A stretch of DNA of 38,801 nucleotides from Subdoligranulum sp. GTDB lineage: Bacteria > Bacillota > Clostridia > Oscillospirales > Ruminococcaceae. Each line of letters starts with the position of its first letter. Position 1 is the stretch's first letter. The notes beneath the pieces are model-generated. The model searched no databases and was not told the origin of the DNA. It saw nothing but the letters and a program-made list of their open reading frames with translations. The position numbers and the translations under genes are program-made. Below are positions 22,838 to 30,582 of this stretch, piece by piece. Location of the stretch: the NCBI GenBank assembly GCA_014799685.1, contig JAAVHN010000007.1, forward strand, positions 8,034 through 46,834, written 5' to 3'.

Positions 22838-24595
22838 TCACTCCAGCGGCATCCCCAGCATGCGTTCCAGCTCGCGCCGGTACAGCCGGTTCGGATAGCT
22901 GCGCGATTCAAAGAACAGCTGCGCCATCTCCGGCATCAGCAGGCGATCCAGCACCGCGCGCAGCTGCTCTTCCAGCTTGTGCAGCTGCGCGTACTGCTTC
23001 GGCGCGCGCTCGCGCAGGCAGTCCAGCTCCACCTTGCTGCCCGCAAAGAAATCGCCCCGGAACGCGGCAAAGTTCACCGACGCCGCATACTCCTGCTGAT
23101 ACAGGATCCAGATCAGCTCGGCGGTATCGCGGTTACGCGCGATGAGCGGCAGATACTGGCCGATCATCGTGTAATAATCATACCGCCGTTCGGCCCCGCT
23201 GAGGAGCGGGATCTCGTATGCGCCGTGATACACACCCATAAAGCGCTCCAAAAACGCTTCGGTATCCGAATGCAGGTTCCAGCAGCGGTCGGCCGCATAA
23301 AATGCCGTGTAGCGGCTCGTCTCGAACAGGCCGTAGGGATTGCCCAGCGAAAACGTGCTGCACCAGTTGGTGTTCACCATGCCGTCGCAGCGGCTCTGCG
23401 CAATGAGTTCGCACCACGCGTCCACATTGCGCAGGCGCTGTTCGATGCAGGGGTAATTCTGCATGCCGCACCGGTCGCTGGCGCGAATAGCACTGCAGGG
23501 CAGCGTTTTGATGCCGTGTGCATGCAGCACCTCCATCAGACGCGGCGCGACAAGGTTTACACGGTCGGGGCTGTACAGCCAGATGGCCACCACGATATTT
23601 TTGTTGATGAGCGCCAGCTCCTCGTAATTGCCGGCCTCGCCCATACCGTCCGCGCGCCAGACATCGGCCAGCATATCATGCCAGACGATGGGTGTTTTGC
23701 CCAGCGAGACGGCCTTTTCCGCCAGCCGGTTGATAAATTCGATGGCGAGTAGGCCCCGGCTCTTGCCGCTGGCCTTGCATTCCGGGCTCCGGCCAAGGCT
23801 CCACACCTCATCGCAGCCCAGATGGATGTAACGGCTGTCCGGATGCAGGCGCGCCGTCTCCTCAATGAGCGAGGCCGCCAGCTCATAAGCGCCCTCGCGC
23901 AGCGGGCACATCTCGCCTGGCGCTTCGGGGATCTCGCGCAGGTGCTGATATTCGGGCAGCTTTAGCGCGTATTCCAGATGGCCGAAGCTCTGCTGCAAAG
24001 GGATCACATCGATAAAATTCTCGTGTGCCGCCGCCAGCAGCGCCGCGTGCTGCGCGCGGCTCAGCGCCTGCGTGGGGTGGCAGAATTCCGCCCGGGCACG
24101 CGGCAGCTTATCCTCGTATTCGATCACCAGCGTGTTCAGCTTGTACCGGGCCATCTCCTCAACCAGGTGCGGCAGATGCTCGATCTTAGGGAAAATGCCG
24201 CGCATGTCCAGATAATCGCTGCGCATGGAGAGCTCCGGCCAATCGGTGATCTCCAGCGCGGGATGCGACGGCATTTCAAAATACTGCCGCAGCGTCTGCA
24301 TGCCGTAAAAAAGCCCCGCCGCGTCATGCGCGGCAAGCTGCACGGCGTCGCCGCGCACTGTCAGCAGATAGCCCTCGGGCCGGCACGCCGGGCATTCCGG
24401 CGCAAACGAACCCTCGGCATACAGCGCGAACGGGCCAGTCTCGGTGCGCACTGCGCGGAACAGCTTTTGCGCCGCGCGCACAAGACGCCCCTCCGGCGTG
24501 GGGGTACACAGTACCACCGGCGTTTCGCCCGTAACGCTTGCTTCGCCCGTCAGCCGGATGCACCGCTGGGGCTGTGGAACAAAGAACAGATCCAT
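22838..24595 (-). CDS. Glycoside hydrolase family 20 hexosaminidase (proximal copy)
   Basis: A 585-aa GH20-family exo-hexosaminidase without a signal peptide. The N-terminal alpha/beta domain (Glyco_hydro_20b type, about 1-115) is present, with AGLFYGMQTLRQYF at its end. The catalytic barrel follows, with Asp262-Glu263 in IHLGCDEVWSLG and TPIVWHDML further on. It starts one base after the NagB stop, so translation is probably coupled. It works with NagB, NagA and the ABC transporter to degrade HexNAc-containing oligosaccharides inside the cell. Linkage and sugar specificity are unknown. Confidence 0.85.
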   Translation of the reverse strand: MDLFFVPQPQRCIRLTGEASVTGETPVVLCTPTPEGRLVRAAQKLFRAVRTETGPFALYAEGSFAPECPACRPEGYLLTVRGDAVQLAAHDAAGLFYGMQTLRQYFEMPSHPALEITDWPELSMRSDYLDMRGIFPKIEHLPHLVEEMARYKLNTLVIEYEDKLPRARAEFCHPTQALSRAQHAALLAAAHENFIDVIPLQQSFGHLEYALKLPEYQHLREIPEAPGEMCPLREGAYELAASLIEETARLHPDSRYIHLGCDEVWSLGRSPECKASGKSRGLLAIEFINRLAEKAVSLGKTPIVWHDMLADVWRADGMGEAGNYEELALINKNIVVAIWLYSPDRVNLVAPRLMEVLHAHGIKTLPCSAIRASDRCGMQNYPCIEQRLRNVDAWCELIAQSRCDGMVNTNWCSTFSLGNPYGLFETSRYTAFYAADRCWNLHSDTEAFLERFMGVYHGAYEIPLLSGAERRYDYYTMIGQYLPLIARNRDTAELIWILYQQEYAASVNFAAFRGDFFAGSKVELDCLRERAPKQYAQLHKLEEQLRAVLDRLLMPEMAQLFFESRSYPNRLYRRELERMLGMPLE

Positions 24596-24596
24596 A

Positions 24597-25376
24597 TTAT
24601 CCCTCCGTCAACAGCCCGGCGCTGTCTGCGTCTAAATAGAGCACCGAATCGGCACACTTGCGCAGAACGGATGCGGGGCAGGCTTCGGAAACCGGCCCTT
24701 CCAACGTATCGCGCACGGCCTGGGCCTTCGTGGGCGCGGGCACGATGCACAGCTGATGCCTTGCGCCGGCCAGCGCGGGCACGGTGAGCGTGAGTGCGTG
24801 CGTGGGCACGTCGTCCAGTGCGGCAAAGCAGCCGTCGTGCACCTGCTGGCTGCGGCAGGTCTCGTCCAGCGCAACGCGCTTGACGGTGCACGGATCGTTC
24901 AAATCGGCCACGGGCGGATCGTTGAACGCGATATGCCCGTTTTCGCCGATGCCCATGAATACGATGTCGATGGGCGCCTCGTTCAAAAGCGCCGTGTAAC
25001 GGGCGCATTCGGCTTCGATATCCGCCGCGCCGCCTGCGAGATAATGCACCGCGGCAAACGGCACACGGCCGAAGATGCGCTCCTTGAGAAAATTGCCGAA
25101 GCCCTGCGGCGCGGCCGCATCCAAGCCGATATATTCGTCCATGTGGAACGCCGTCACGCGGGACCAATCGATGCCCGGCGCCGCGCACAGCGCCTGCAAA
25201 AACTCGTTTTGCGAGGGCGCGGCGGCAAATACGCAGCGCACCGTGCTTTGCTGTGAAAGCAGTTCCCTCAGCAGCGCGGCGCCGTCGGCCGCAGCGGCCG
25301 CGCCCATTTCAGCGCGGGTGGCATATACGCGCACCCGCAGCGCGTCCTTTTGGAATGAACGGATCTCATTACACAT
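24597..25376 (-). CDS. nagB: Glucosamine-6-phosphate deaminase family protein
   Basis: NagB converts glucosamine-6-phosphate to fructose-6-phosphate and ammonia in the cytoplasm. The 259-aa protein has FHMDEYIGLD with the base Asp80, and GIGENGHIAFND (142-153) with the ring-opening His148. Asn146 replaces the Asp of the E. coli enzyme (the B. subtilis enzyme also has Asn there) and Asp153 stands in for Glu148. ATG 25376 is preceded by GAGGAGAG. Coupled to the GH20 gene (1-nt gap) and downstream of the ABC transporter genes. The substitutions, and its place beside GH20, leave open a related amino-sugar phosphate such as galactosamine-6-phosphate. Confidence 0.85.
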   Translation of the reverse strand: MCNEIRSFQKDALRVRVYATRAEMGAAAAADGAALLRELLSQQSTVRCVFAAAPSQNEFLQALCAAPGIDWSRVTAFHMDEYIGLDAAAPQGFGNFLKERIFGRVPFAAVHYLAGGAADIEAECARYTALLNEAPIDIVFMGIGENGHIAFNDPPVADLNDPCTVKRVALDETCRSQQVHDGCFAALDDVPTHALTLTVPALAGARHQLCIVPAPTKAQAVRDTLEGPVSEACPASVLRKCADSVLYLDADSAGLLTEG

Positions 25377-25459
25377 ATCGAAACTCTCTCCTCTCTTTCT
25401 ACCTGTCATCCAGCAGCTGCGATCCGGCATCCGCTATTTTGCCGCTCCTGTCGGCAGAG

Positions 25460-25490
25460 GCCCGCTGTGCCGCACCCCGGCGCAGCGGGC
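25460..25490 (-). repeat. Stem-loop between the permease and nagB
   Basis: GCCCGCTG (25460-25467) pairs with CAGCGGGC (25483-25490), with inner GCCG/CGGC pairs. There is no T-run, so it is more likely an mRNA-processing or stability structure between the transport and enzyme genes than a full terminator. Confidence 0.5.
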
Positions 25491-25523
25491 ATTCTCATGA
25501 TATCATCATATCGCCCGTTTTTC

Positions 25524-26390
25524 TCAGCCCTTCACCGCGCCGATCATCACGCCCTTGACAAAATATTTTTGCAGGAACGGATATACGCACATGATGGGTG
25601 CGATGGAAACGAGGACAGTGGCATATTTCAGTGATTCCTGCATTACAAGCACATCACCGATCGCATTATTATTCGATGATCCGGCGCTCAGCAATTCGTG
25701 CAAAATCAATTGCAGCGGGAAAAGATCCGGATTGTTCAGATAAATGAACGGCGTAAAATAGGCGTTCCAGATGCTGACGGCATAGTATAGCCCAATGGTG
25801 GCAAGCACGGCTTTCGATGTCGGCAACACCAAACGGAAGAATACCCCTGCGTCTGTCAAACCGTCCACTTTGCCGGATTCCTCAATTTCCGAGGGATAGC
25901 TGTCGAAGAAACTGCGCATCACAAGGAAGTTCCATGTCGAAACAGCGCCCGGCAGGACCACTGCCCAGATGGTATCCAGTAAATGATAGGAGCGCAGTGT
26001 CAGATATGTCGGCACCATACCGCCGGAGAAAAACATTGTAAAGACGATCATCAGCGAAAAGAACCTGCTTCCAATCATGCGTCCTCCGCTTAAAGCGTAG
26101 GCGCCCATCGCGGTGATCGTCAGAGAGATCGCGGTTCCCAGCACGGTATAAAGGATCGTGTTGCCATATGCCTTGAAAATACGGCTGTCCTCCAGCACAT
26201 AGCCGTACACCTTTGTGGTAAAGCCCTTGGGCCAAAGGCCTACCTGCCCTTTCATAACGTAGATGTCCGACGAGAATGAAACTGCCAGCATGTGGAGCAT
26301 CGGAAAAAGCATCAGCGCAACAACAGTCAGCAGGAACAAATAGAGCACAAAATCGAAAAGGCTGAAGTGAAATTTTTTCTTTTTTATCAT
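25524..26390 (-). CDS. Carbohydrate ABC transporter permease, LplC/YtcP type
   Basis: A 288-aa membrane permease of about six helices. The EAA-type loop is EIEESGKVDGL with LVLPTSK after it; the C-terminus YFVKGVMIGAVKG is the CUT1 signature. ATG 26390 is chosen since GGGAGG precedes it by 5 nt; an ATG at 26408 overlaps the previous stop and has no better signal. It pairs with the LplB-type permease directly upstream. This LplBC subtype usually imports larger oligosaccharides or uronate-containing chains. The ATPase is not in the window. Confidence 0.92.
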   Translation of the reverse strand: MIKKKKFHFSLFDFVLYLFLLTVVALMLFPMLHMLAVSFSSDIYVMKGQVGLWPKGFTTKVYGYVLEDSRIFKAYGNTILYTVLGTAISLTITAMGAYALSGGRMIGSRFFSLMIVFTMFFSGGMVPTYLTLRSYHLLDTIWAVVLPGAVSTWNFLVMRSFFDSYPSEIEESGKVDGLTDAGVFFRLVLPTSKAVLATIGLYYAVSIWNAYFTPFIYLNNPDLFPLQLILHELLSAGSSNNNAIGDVLVMQESLKYATVLVSIAPIMCVYPFLQKYFVKGVMIGAVKG

Positions 26391-26407
26391 ATAGACCTCC
26401 CTTGTCA

Positions 26408-27370
26408 TCAGAAAAGTCCCGTCTCGCTGAATTTTTTGGAGACGTAGTTCGCACTGACGAGCAGGATAAGATTGACAACGGCACTGAAAAGGCCGACAGC
26501 CGAAGCATAGCTCATATTGCCGGAGATAAGGCCCTGACGGTAAACATACGTAGAGATAACGTCCGCCGTCTCGTAAATTGCGGGGGAATACAGCAGCAAC
26601 ACCTTTTCCAAACCGACTTCAAGAACAGAGCCGACGCGCAGGATCAGCATGGTTGTTACTGTGGGGGCGATACAAGGCAATGTGATCGACCAGATCTGCC
26701 GTAAACGGGACGCCCCATCCAGCTTCGCCGCCTCATAATACTGCGGATCCACATTGCTGATTGCGGCAAGATAAATGATCGCGCCCCAGCCCATGGACTG
26801 CCAGATTTCGGATGCAACATAAATTGTGCGGAACCATCCCGAAATCGACATAAAGTTGATGAATTCTCCACCGCATGCTTTGATCATAATATTAATAATG
26901 CCGCGGATCGGCGACAGGAAGTTGACGATCATGCCGCACACGACCACGGCGGACAAAAAGTGCGGCATATAGCTGACGGTTTGAACAAATTTTTTGAATT
27001 TTGTACGAGTGACCTCATTCAGTGCCAGTGCAAAAATAATTGGAAACGGGAAACACCAAACAAGAGAATAAATACCCAATAAAAGCGTATTGCGAATCAC
27101 ACGCCGGGCATCCGGGTTGGAGAAGAAATTGATATAGTGTTTCCACCCCACCCACTTGCTGCCCGCAAAGCCGATGAAAGGCTTAAAATCTTTAAACGAG
27201 ATCAGCACGCCCCACATGGGGACATATTTGAACATGATATAGTAAACCAGACACGGGAGGAAAAGTAAAAGCAGATAGCGGTCTTTATAAAGCCGCTGCC
27301 AGAAATTTTTGTTGTTTCCCAAAGGGGAAGACTGTTTTTTTGCACCGTTTCGTGCAGAGCGGATCGCCAT
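26408..27370 (-). CDS. Carbohydrate ABC transporter permease, LplB type
   Basis: A 320-aa membrane permease. After a basic cytoplasmic N-terminus (QRLYKDRYLLLLFLPC) come six or so helices. The EAA-like loop reads YYEAAKLDGASRLRQ and ITLPCIAP follows; the ending is NYVSKKFSETGLF, typical of LplB-type subunits. ATG 27370 has AGGAGGT 7 nt before it. It stands between the oxidoreductase and the partner permease, all within one operon. Confidence 0.92.
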   Translation of the reverse strand: MAIRSARNGAKKQSSPLGNNKNFWQRLYKDRYLLLLFLPCLVYYIMFKYVPMWGVLISFKDFKPFIGFAGSKWVGWKHYINFFSNPDARRVIRNTLLLGIYSLVWCFPFPIIFALALNEVTRTKFKKFVQTVSYMPHFLSAVVVCGMIVNFLSPIRGIINIMIKACGGEFINFMSISGWFRTIYVASEIWQSMGWGAIIYLAAISNVDPQYYEAAKLDGASRLRQIWSITLPCIAPTVTTMLILRVGSVLEVGLEKVLLLYSPAIYETADVISTYVYRQGLISGNMSYASAVGLFSAVVNLILLVSANYVSKKFSETGLF

Positions 27371-27427
27371 GCGGTGACCTCCTTTTGGCAAAATCATCAA
27401 ACACCCCGAACGGGCGGTATGATCCGG

Positions 27428-28375
27428 TTATTCTTTTTCGTAAAGCTGCTCGATCCACTTTATGATCGCAGCGCCATACGCACTGTCGCAATGCAGAATG
27501 CGCCCTTGCCGGACGCCGGAGATAAAATCCGCCCATTGCGCATCAAATGCGTTGGGATAACAGGTGCAGTCGATCTCTTCATATGTGCCGCCCACAGTAA
27601 ATGCAACATCACTGCCCGTGTGCAGACGCAGCGCGCCGCGTGAGAAAAACAGCATCGTCTCGTCCTTTGGAACAACAGAATATCCACACAGCGAAACACT
27701 TGCGCTGACACCGCTTTGCGTTTGCAGCAGCATCTGCGCGCTGCCGTCCACATCCGTTTCCGGCTGCAAATAAGTACAGCTTCCCGTCATGCGCTCAATG
27801 CTGCTCTGTGTGAGATACTGGATCTTATCCAGCGAATGCGCGGCATAGTTCATGGAGATACCGCCGCCTGCCATTGCTCTGTTGAGAAACCAACGTGGGC
27901 GCTTTGGTGTGAAATAATTGTTGGTGCGCAAATCGCAGATCATTGCAAGCTCGCCCAGACGCCCTGTTTCGATCATTGCGCGGACTGCGCGGTTCTGCGG
28001 AATATATCGCTGCACATGGCCAACTTGCAAGAGCACATCCGCCGCTTTACAGGCCGTTTCCATACGCACACAGGATTTGTGCGAAACCGACATTGGCTTT
28101 TCGAGCAGCATATGCGCGCCAAACTGTGCGCAAGTCAATACACAGGTTTCGTGCAGGCCATGGGGCAGATTGATGATGACAAGCTGCGGATGCTCCTTTT
28201 CAAGCATTTCCTCGTACCGGCTGTATGCGCTTGCCCCATAAGGGGCTGCGGCTTTTTGTGCACGTTCCCATACGATATCCGCCACTGCCACAAGACGCGT
28301 ATCGGGATGATGTTCCACCGCCGCAAGGTGGCTTGCGCCGATGCTCCCCGCGCCGATCATGCCGACAGAAAACAT
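27428..28375 (-). CDS. Gfo/Idh/MocA-family oxidoreductase
   Basis: A 315-aa NAD(P)-dependent sugar oxidoreductase of the Gfo/Idh/MocA family. The Rossmann motif is GAGSIG (8-13). EKP at 92-94 holds the catalytic lysine, and the conserved GGGISMNYAAHSLD carries the substrate-side His. Cytoplasmic. ATG 28375 is supported by AAGGAGAAGG directly upstream; an ATG 5 codons earlier has none. It lies between the binding protein and the permeases, separated from the former by a palindromic element and a stem-loop. A hexosamine-derived or uronic substrate fits the context, but none can be assigned. Confidence 0.88.
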   Translation of the reverse strand: MFSVGMIGAGSIGASHLAAVEHHPDTRLVAVADIVWERAQKAAAPYGASAYSRYEEMLEKEHPQLVIINLPHGLHETCVLTCAQFGAHMLLEKPMSVSHKSCVRMETACKAADVLLQVGHVQRYIPQNRAVRAMIETGRLGELAMICDLRTNNYFTPKRPRWFLNRAMAGGGISMNYAAHSLDKIQYLTQSSIERMTGSCTYLQPETDVDGSAQMLLQTQSGVSASVSLCGYSVVPKDETMLFFSRGALRLHTGSDVAFTVGGTYEEIDCTCYPNAFDAQWADFISGVRQGRILHCDSAYGAAIIKWIEQLYEKE

Positions 28376-28398
28376 ATCCTTCTCCTTCATAAACAAAG

Positions 28399-28444
28399 GG
28401 GGCCATGTGCGGTCCACGGCGGACGCCGTCCTGCACATGGCCCC
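28399..28444 (-). repeat. 12-bp stem-loop in the leader of the oxidoreductase gene
   Basis: GGGGCCATGTGC (28399-28410) pairs perfectly with GCACATGGCCCC (28433-28444); an inner ACGGC/GCCGT stem sits in its loop. On the minus strand CTTTGTTT follows. It may partially terminate or stop 3' decay between the binding-protein gene and the rest of the operon. Confidence 0.7.
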
Positions 28445-28466
28445 TTCCTGTGGTCAGTTTTGTCTT

Positions 28467-28628
28467 GGGAAGCTCTGATTAAATCGACGTGTCGGATCGG
28501 CGAGCAAATTTTTCGACTGTCGAAGTCCCAAAATCGTAGGAATACTGTATGTATTTCAAGATTTTGGGACAAAGACAGGCGGGAAATTTGCCGTCGAGAC
28601 GTGCGCGGCGATTTATTCAGAGGTTCCC
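28467..28628. mobile_element. 162-bp palindromic MITE-like element
   Basis: The ends are 20-bp inverted repeats matching at 18 of 20 positions: 28467-28486 begins GGGAAGCTCTGATTAAATC, and 28609-28628 is its near-complement ending GAGGTTCCC. The whole element folds on itself: two 69-nt arms align without gaps (about 49 of 69 matched) around a 24-nt loop. The best-paired blocks are the ends, GCAAATTT, and GTCCCAAAATC (28525-28535 with 28560-28570). It encodes nothing. It sits 17 bp past the binding-protein stop. No clear target duplication is seen; at most TT. The classification is structural; the mobilising transposase is unknown. Confidence 0.7.
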
Positions 28629-28644
28629 TTGTGTCCTTTACGGA

Positions 28645-30258
28645 TCAGCCCTGCTGCGCGGCCAGTACACGCGCATAGCTGGATTCATGAACCGCACGCA
28701 GCTGATCCAGCCCCATTGCCTCGATCTCGGCAACATAGGCGTCCCATTCATCCATGCTGCGTTCGCCCAACAGGAATTTCGAAATTTCCTCCGAAACATG
28801 TGTCTGGATCTGGCCGCCGATCGTCTCCGTCACTTCCTTTTCTTCGTCCGTGAACGCGAGAACCGGCTGTGCGATAAGATCATATTTGCGGGCTTCTACC
28901 GTTGCGGCGCGGCAATCTTCCGAGAAAGTGGACAGCTCGGCGTCAAAATTGTACAGCTCATAAAAACCGTAGGTCTGCAGGCCGGTGCTCTGTTTCATCT
29001 CGGCCGCTGTCGCAAAATTCTTCCAAGTGCGTGTACCGTCGGCGGCTTCGTCGTACAGTTCGCCCGGACGGCCCCAGCTCAACAGATCGCGTGCCTCGTC
29101 CGTGTACATCCAGTCTACAAACGCCAGCACTTCATCCAGATGCTTTGTCTGGCTGGACACCACAAAGCCCATTGCCGCTTTGGCAGAATTGGGGAACATT
29201 GCCTGGCCCTCGCTGCCAAAAGACGCCGGAGGCAGATATGCCATCGTGAAATCAGGATCTGTTTCGCGCACGGCATTGTTGAAGAAGTCGATACGGGAGA
29301 GGTAATCAAGCGTAATAAAGGAATCGCTGTTCGACATGACATCCTGCCAGCCGTTCGTGTCGATCGTCAGGAAGTTGGGCAGCAGCAACCCCTCTTCATA
29401 AAGCTGATGATAGAATGCGACCATTTCCCTGTAGGCATCCGAGGTCGGTCCAAAAATCCATTCACCCGTATCATAATCATAGCCGAAGAAACGGTTATCC
29501 TCGTTGGTGATATGATAGGTGCCCCAGGACGGCGCGATCATATTAAACTGGTTCAAAGAACCGACAAAGGAACGGAAGCCCAGAGGATAGCTGTCGGGGT
29601 AGGCCTCTTTCAGCTTGACAAGAACATTGTAGAACTCTTCCTGATTGGTCGGAATGTCAAGTTCCAGTTCGTCAAAGACATCCTTGCGGTACAGCCAGCC
29701 GCGGCGGTTCGTCTCTTCCACGCCCTGCTGTGGGAACCAGTACAATCCGCCGTCCGCAGACATATAGCTCAGCGTGTACAGCTGGTTTTGCTCGTACCAG
29801 GCCTTGAAATTCGGCATTTGGTCCATGTAATCAAAAATGTTGATAAACGCGCCCTGAGAGCTGTACTCTGTTACAAGGCCGGGACTGAGCAGATAGATCA
29901 GATCGGGAAGCTCGCCGGAAAGCATCTGCAGGTTCAGCTTTTCAGAAAAGCCCTCAGTGTCAACACTGGTAATGTCAAAGCTGACGTTCGTGTATTCTTT
30001 TACCAGATCGATCACATACCAGTCGCTCTGGAACGGCCAGCTTGCATGAGAAGGCGTCATCATGGACAGTGTAACCGGTTCGGCAAACAGCGGGCCGTCC
30101 CCGGCAGGCTCTCCCGTTCCGGAAGTTCCGGATGCGGGCGCTGTGGTGGAAGCGGGAGCAGGCGTGCTCGACGATGTGGATGAGCAGCCGGCCAGCATAC
30201 CAACCAATAGAGCGCCAAGACACAGCAGCGATACAATTTTTTGGAAATGCTTTTTCAT
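28645..30258 (-). CDS. Extracellular sugar-binding lipoprotein (LplA-type)
   Basis: A 537-aa extracellular solute-binding protein, lipid-anchored, that would feed the LplB/LplC permeases downstream. The signal peptide ends in the lipobox LAGC with Cys25, followed by a Ser/Thr/Pro/Ala linker. Size (over 500 aa) and features such as LPDLIYLLSPG and WLYRKDVFDELELDIPTN are typical of the long LplA-like binding proteins for complex oligosaccharides. ATG 30258 is supported by AAAGGAG and the signal peptide. It is first in the operon after its own promoter (30361-30389) and is followed at once by two palindromic structures likely to raise its level over the downstream genes. Confidence 0.92.
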   Translation of the reverse strand: MKKHFQKIVSLLCLGALLVGMLAGCSSTSSSTPAPASTTAPASGTSGTGEPAGDGPLFAEPVTLSMMTPSHASWPFQSDWYVIDLVKEYTNVSFDITSVDTEGFSEKLNLQMLSGELPDLIYLLSPGLVTEYSSQGAFINIFDYMDQMPNFKAWYEQNQLYTLSYMSADGGLYWFPQQGVEETNRRGWLYRKDVFDELELDIPTNQEEFYNVLVKLKEAYPDSYPLGFRSFVGSLNQFNMIAPSWGTYHITNEDNRFFGYDYDTGEWIFGPTSDAYREMVAFYHQLYEEGLLLPNFLTIDTNGWQDVMSNSDSFITLDYLSRIDFFNNAVRETDPDFTMAYLPPASFGSEGQAMFPNSAKAAMGFVVSSQTKHLDEVLAFVDWMYTDEARDLLSWGRPGELYDEAADGTRTWKNFATAAEMKQSTGLQTYGFYELYNFDAELSTFSEDCRAATVEARKYDLIAQPVLAFTDEEKEVTETIGGQIQTHVSEEISKFLLGERSMDEWDAYVAEIEAMGLDQLRAVHESSYARVLAAQQG

Positions 30259-30360
30259 CGGAAAGCTCCTTTCAATTTGTGTCTCCCGCTCTGCCTCTTG
30301 TGATATGGAAAGCGGGGATACGGATATTCGAAAAACGCGATGCATCGTTTCGATGTGTTT

Positions 30361-30389
30361 ATCATAACCGTTTCCCCGTCGAAAAACAA
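30361..30389 (-). promoter_or_regulatory. Promoter of the HexNAc transport operon
   Basis: Minus strand TTGTTT (30384-30389), 17-nt spacer, TATGAT (30361-30366). The -35 is weak, as expected for an activator-dependent promoter. The palindrome CGATGCATCG lies at about +7 to +16. Confidence 0.6.
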
Positions 30390-30510
30390 TTTTCAATTTG
30401 TTTTCTTTCATCATCATGTTTGAAAAGCCGGCAAAAAGAACAATTTGATGGAAAACAAAAATTTGACAATAGACAATCGCCTGCGGGATGTGGCAAACTA
30501 AAGAAATATA

Positions 30511-30546
30511 GCAAAGGCTTCCCCGGCGAAAGAGGGAAGCCCTTGC
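30511..30546 (-). terminator. Terminator after the AraC-type regulator gene
   Basis: A 13-bp stem with one mismatch pairs GCAAAGGCTTCCC (30511-30523) with GGGAAGCCCTTGC (30534-30546). On the minus strand TATATTTCTTT follows. It lies 36 nt past the stop. Confidence 0.65.
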
Positions 30547-30582
30547 AGAATGTTCTTTTCGCTTTTGAATGTGCCCATATGC

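Larger units (their letters stand above)
30259..30582. other. Intergenic region between the regulator and binding-protein genes
   Basis: This 324-bp gap holds the terminator of the regulator gene (30511-30546), an AT-rich stretch, the binding-protein promoter (30361-30389) and a 10-bp palindrome CGATGCATCG (30338-30347) just after the predicted start, a possible operator. No gene is seen. Confidence 0.65.

Noticed and set aside
28549-30183. A 544-codon plus-strand open frame
   Set aside because: Antisense to the lipoprotein gene, without a start signal or recognisable domain.
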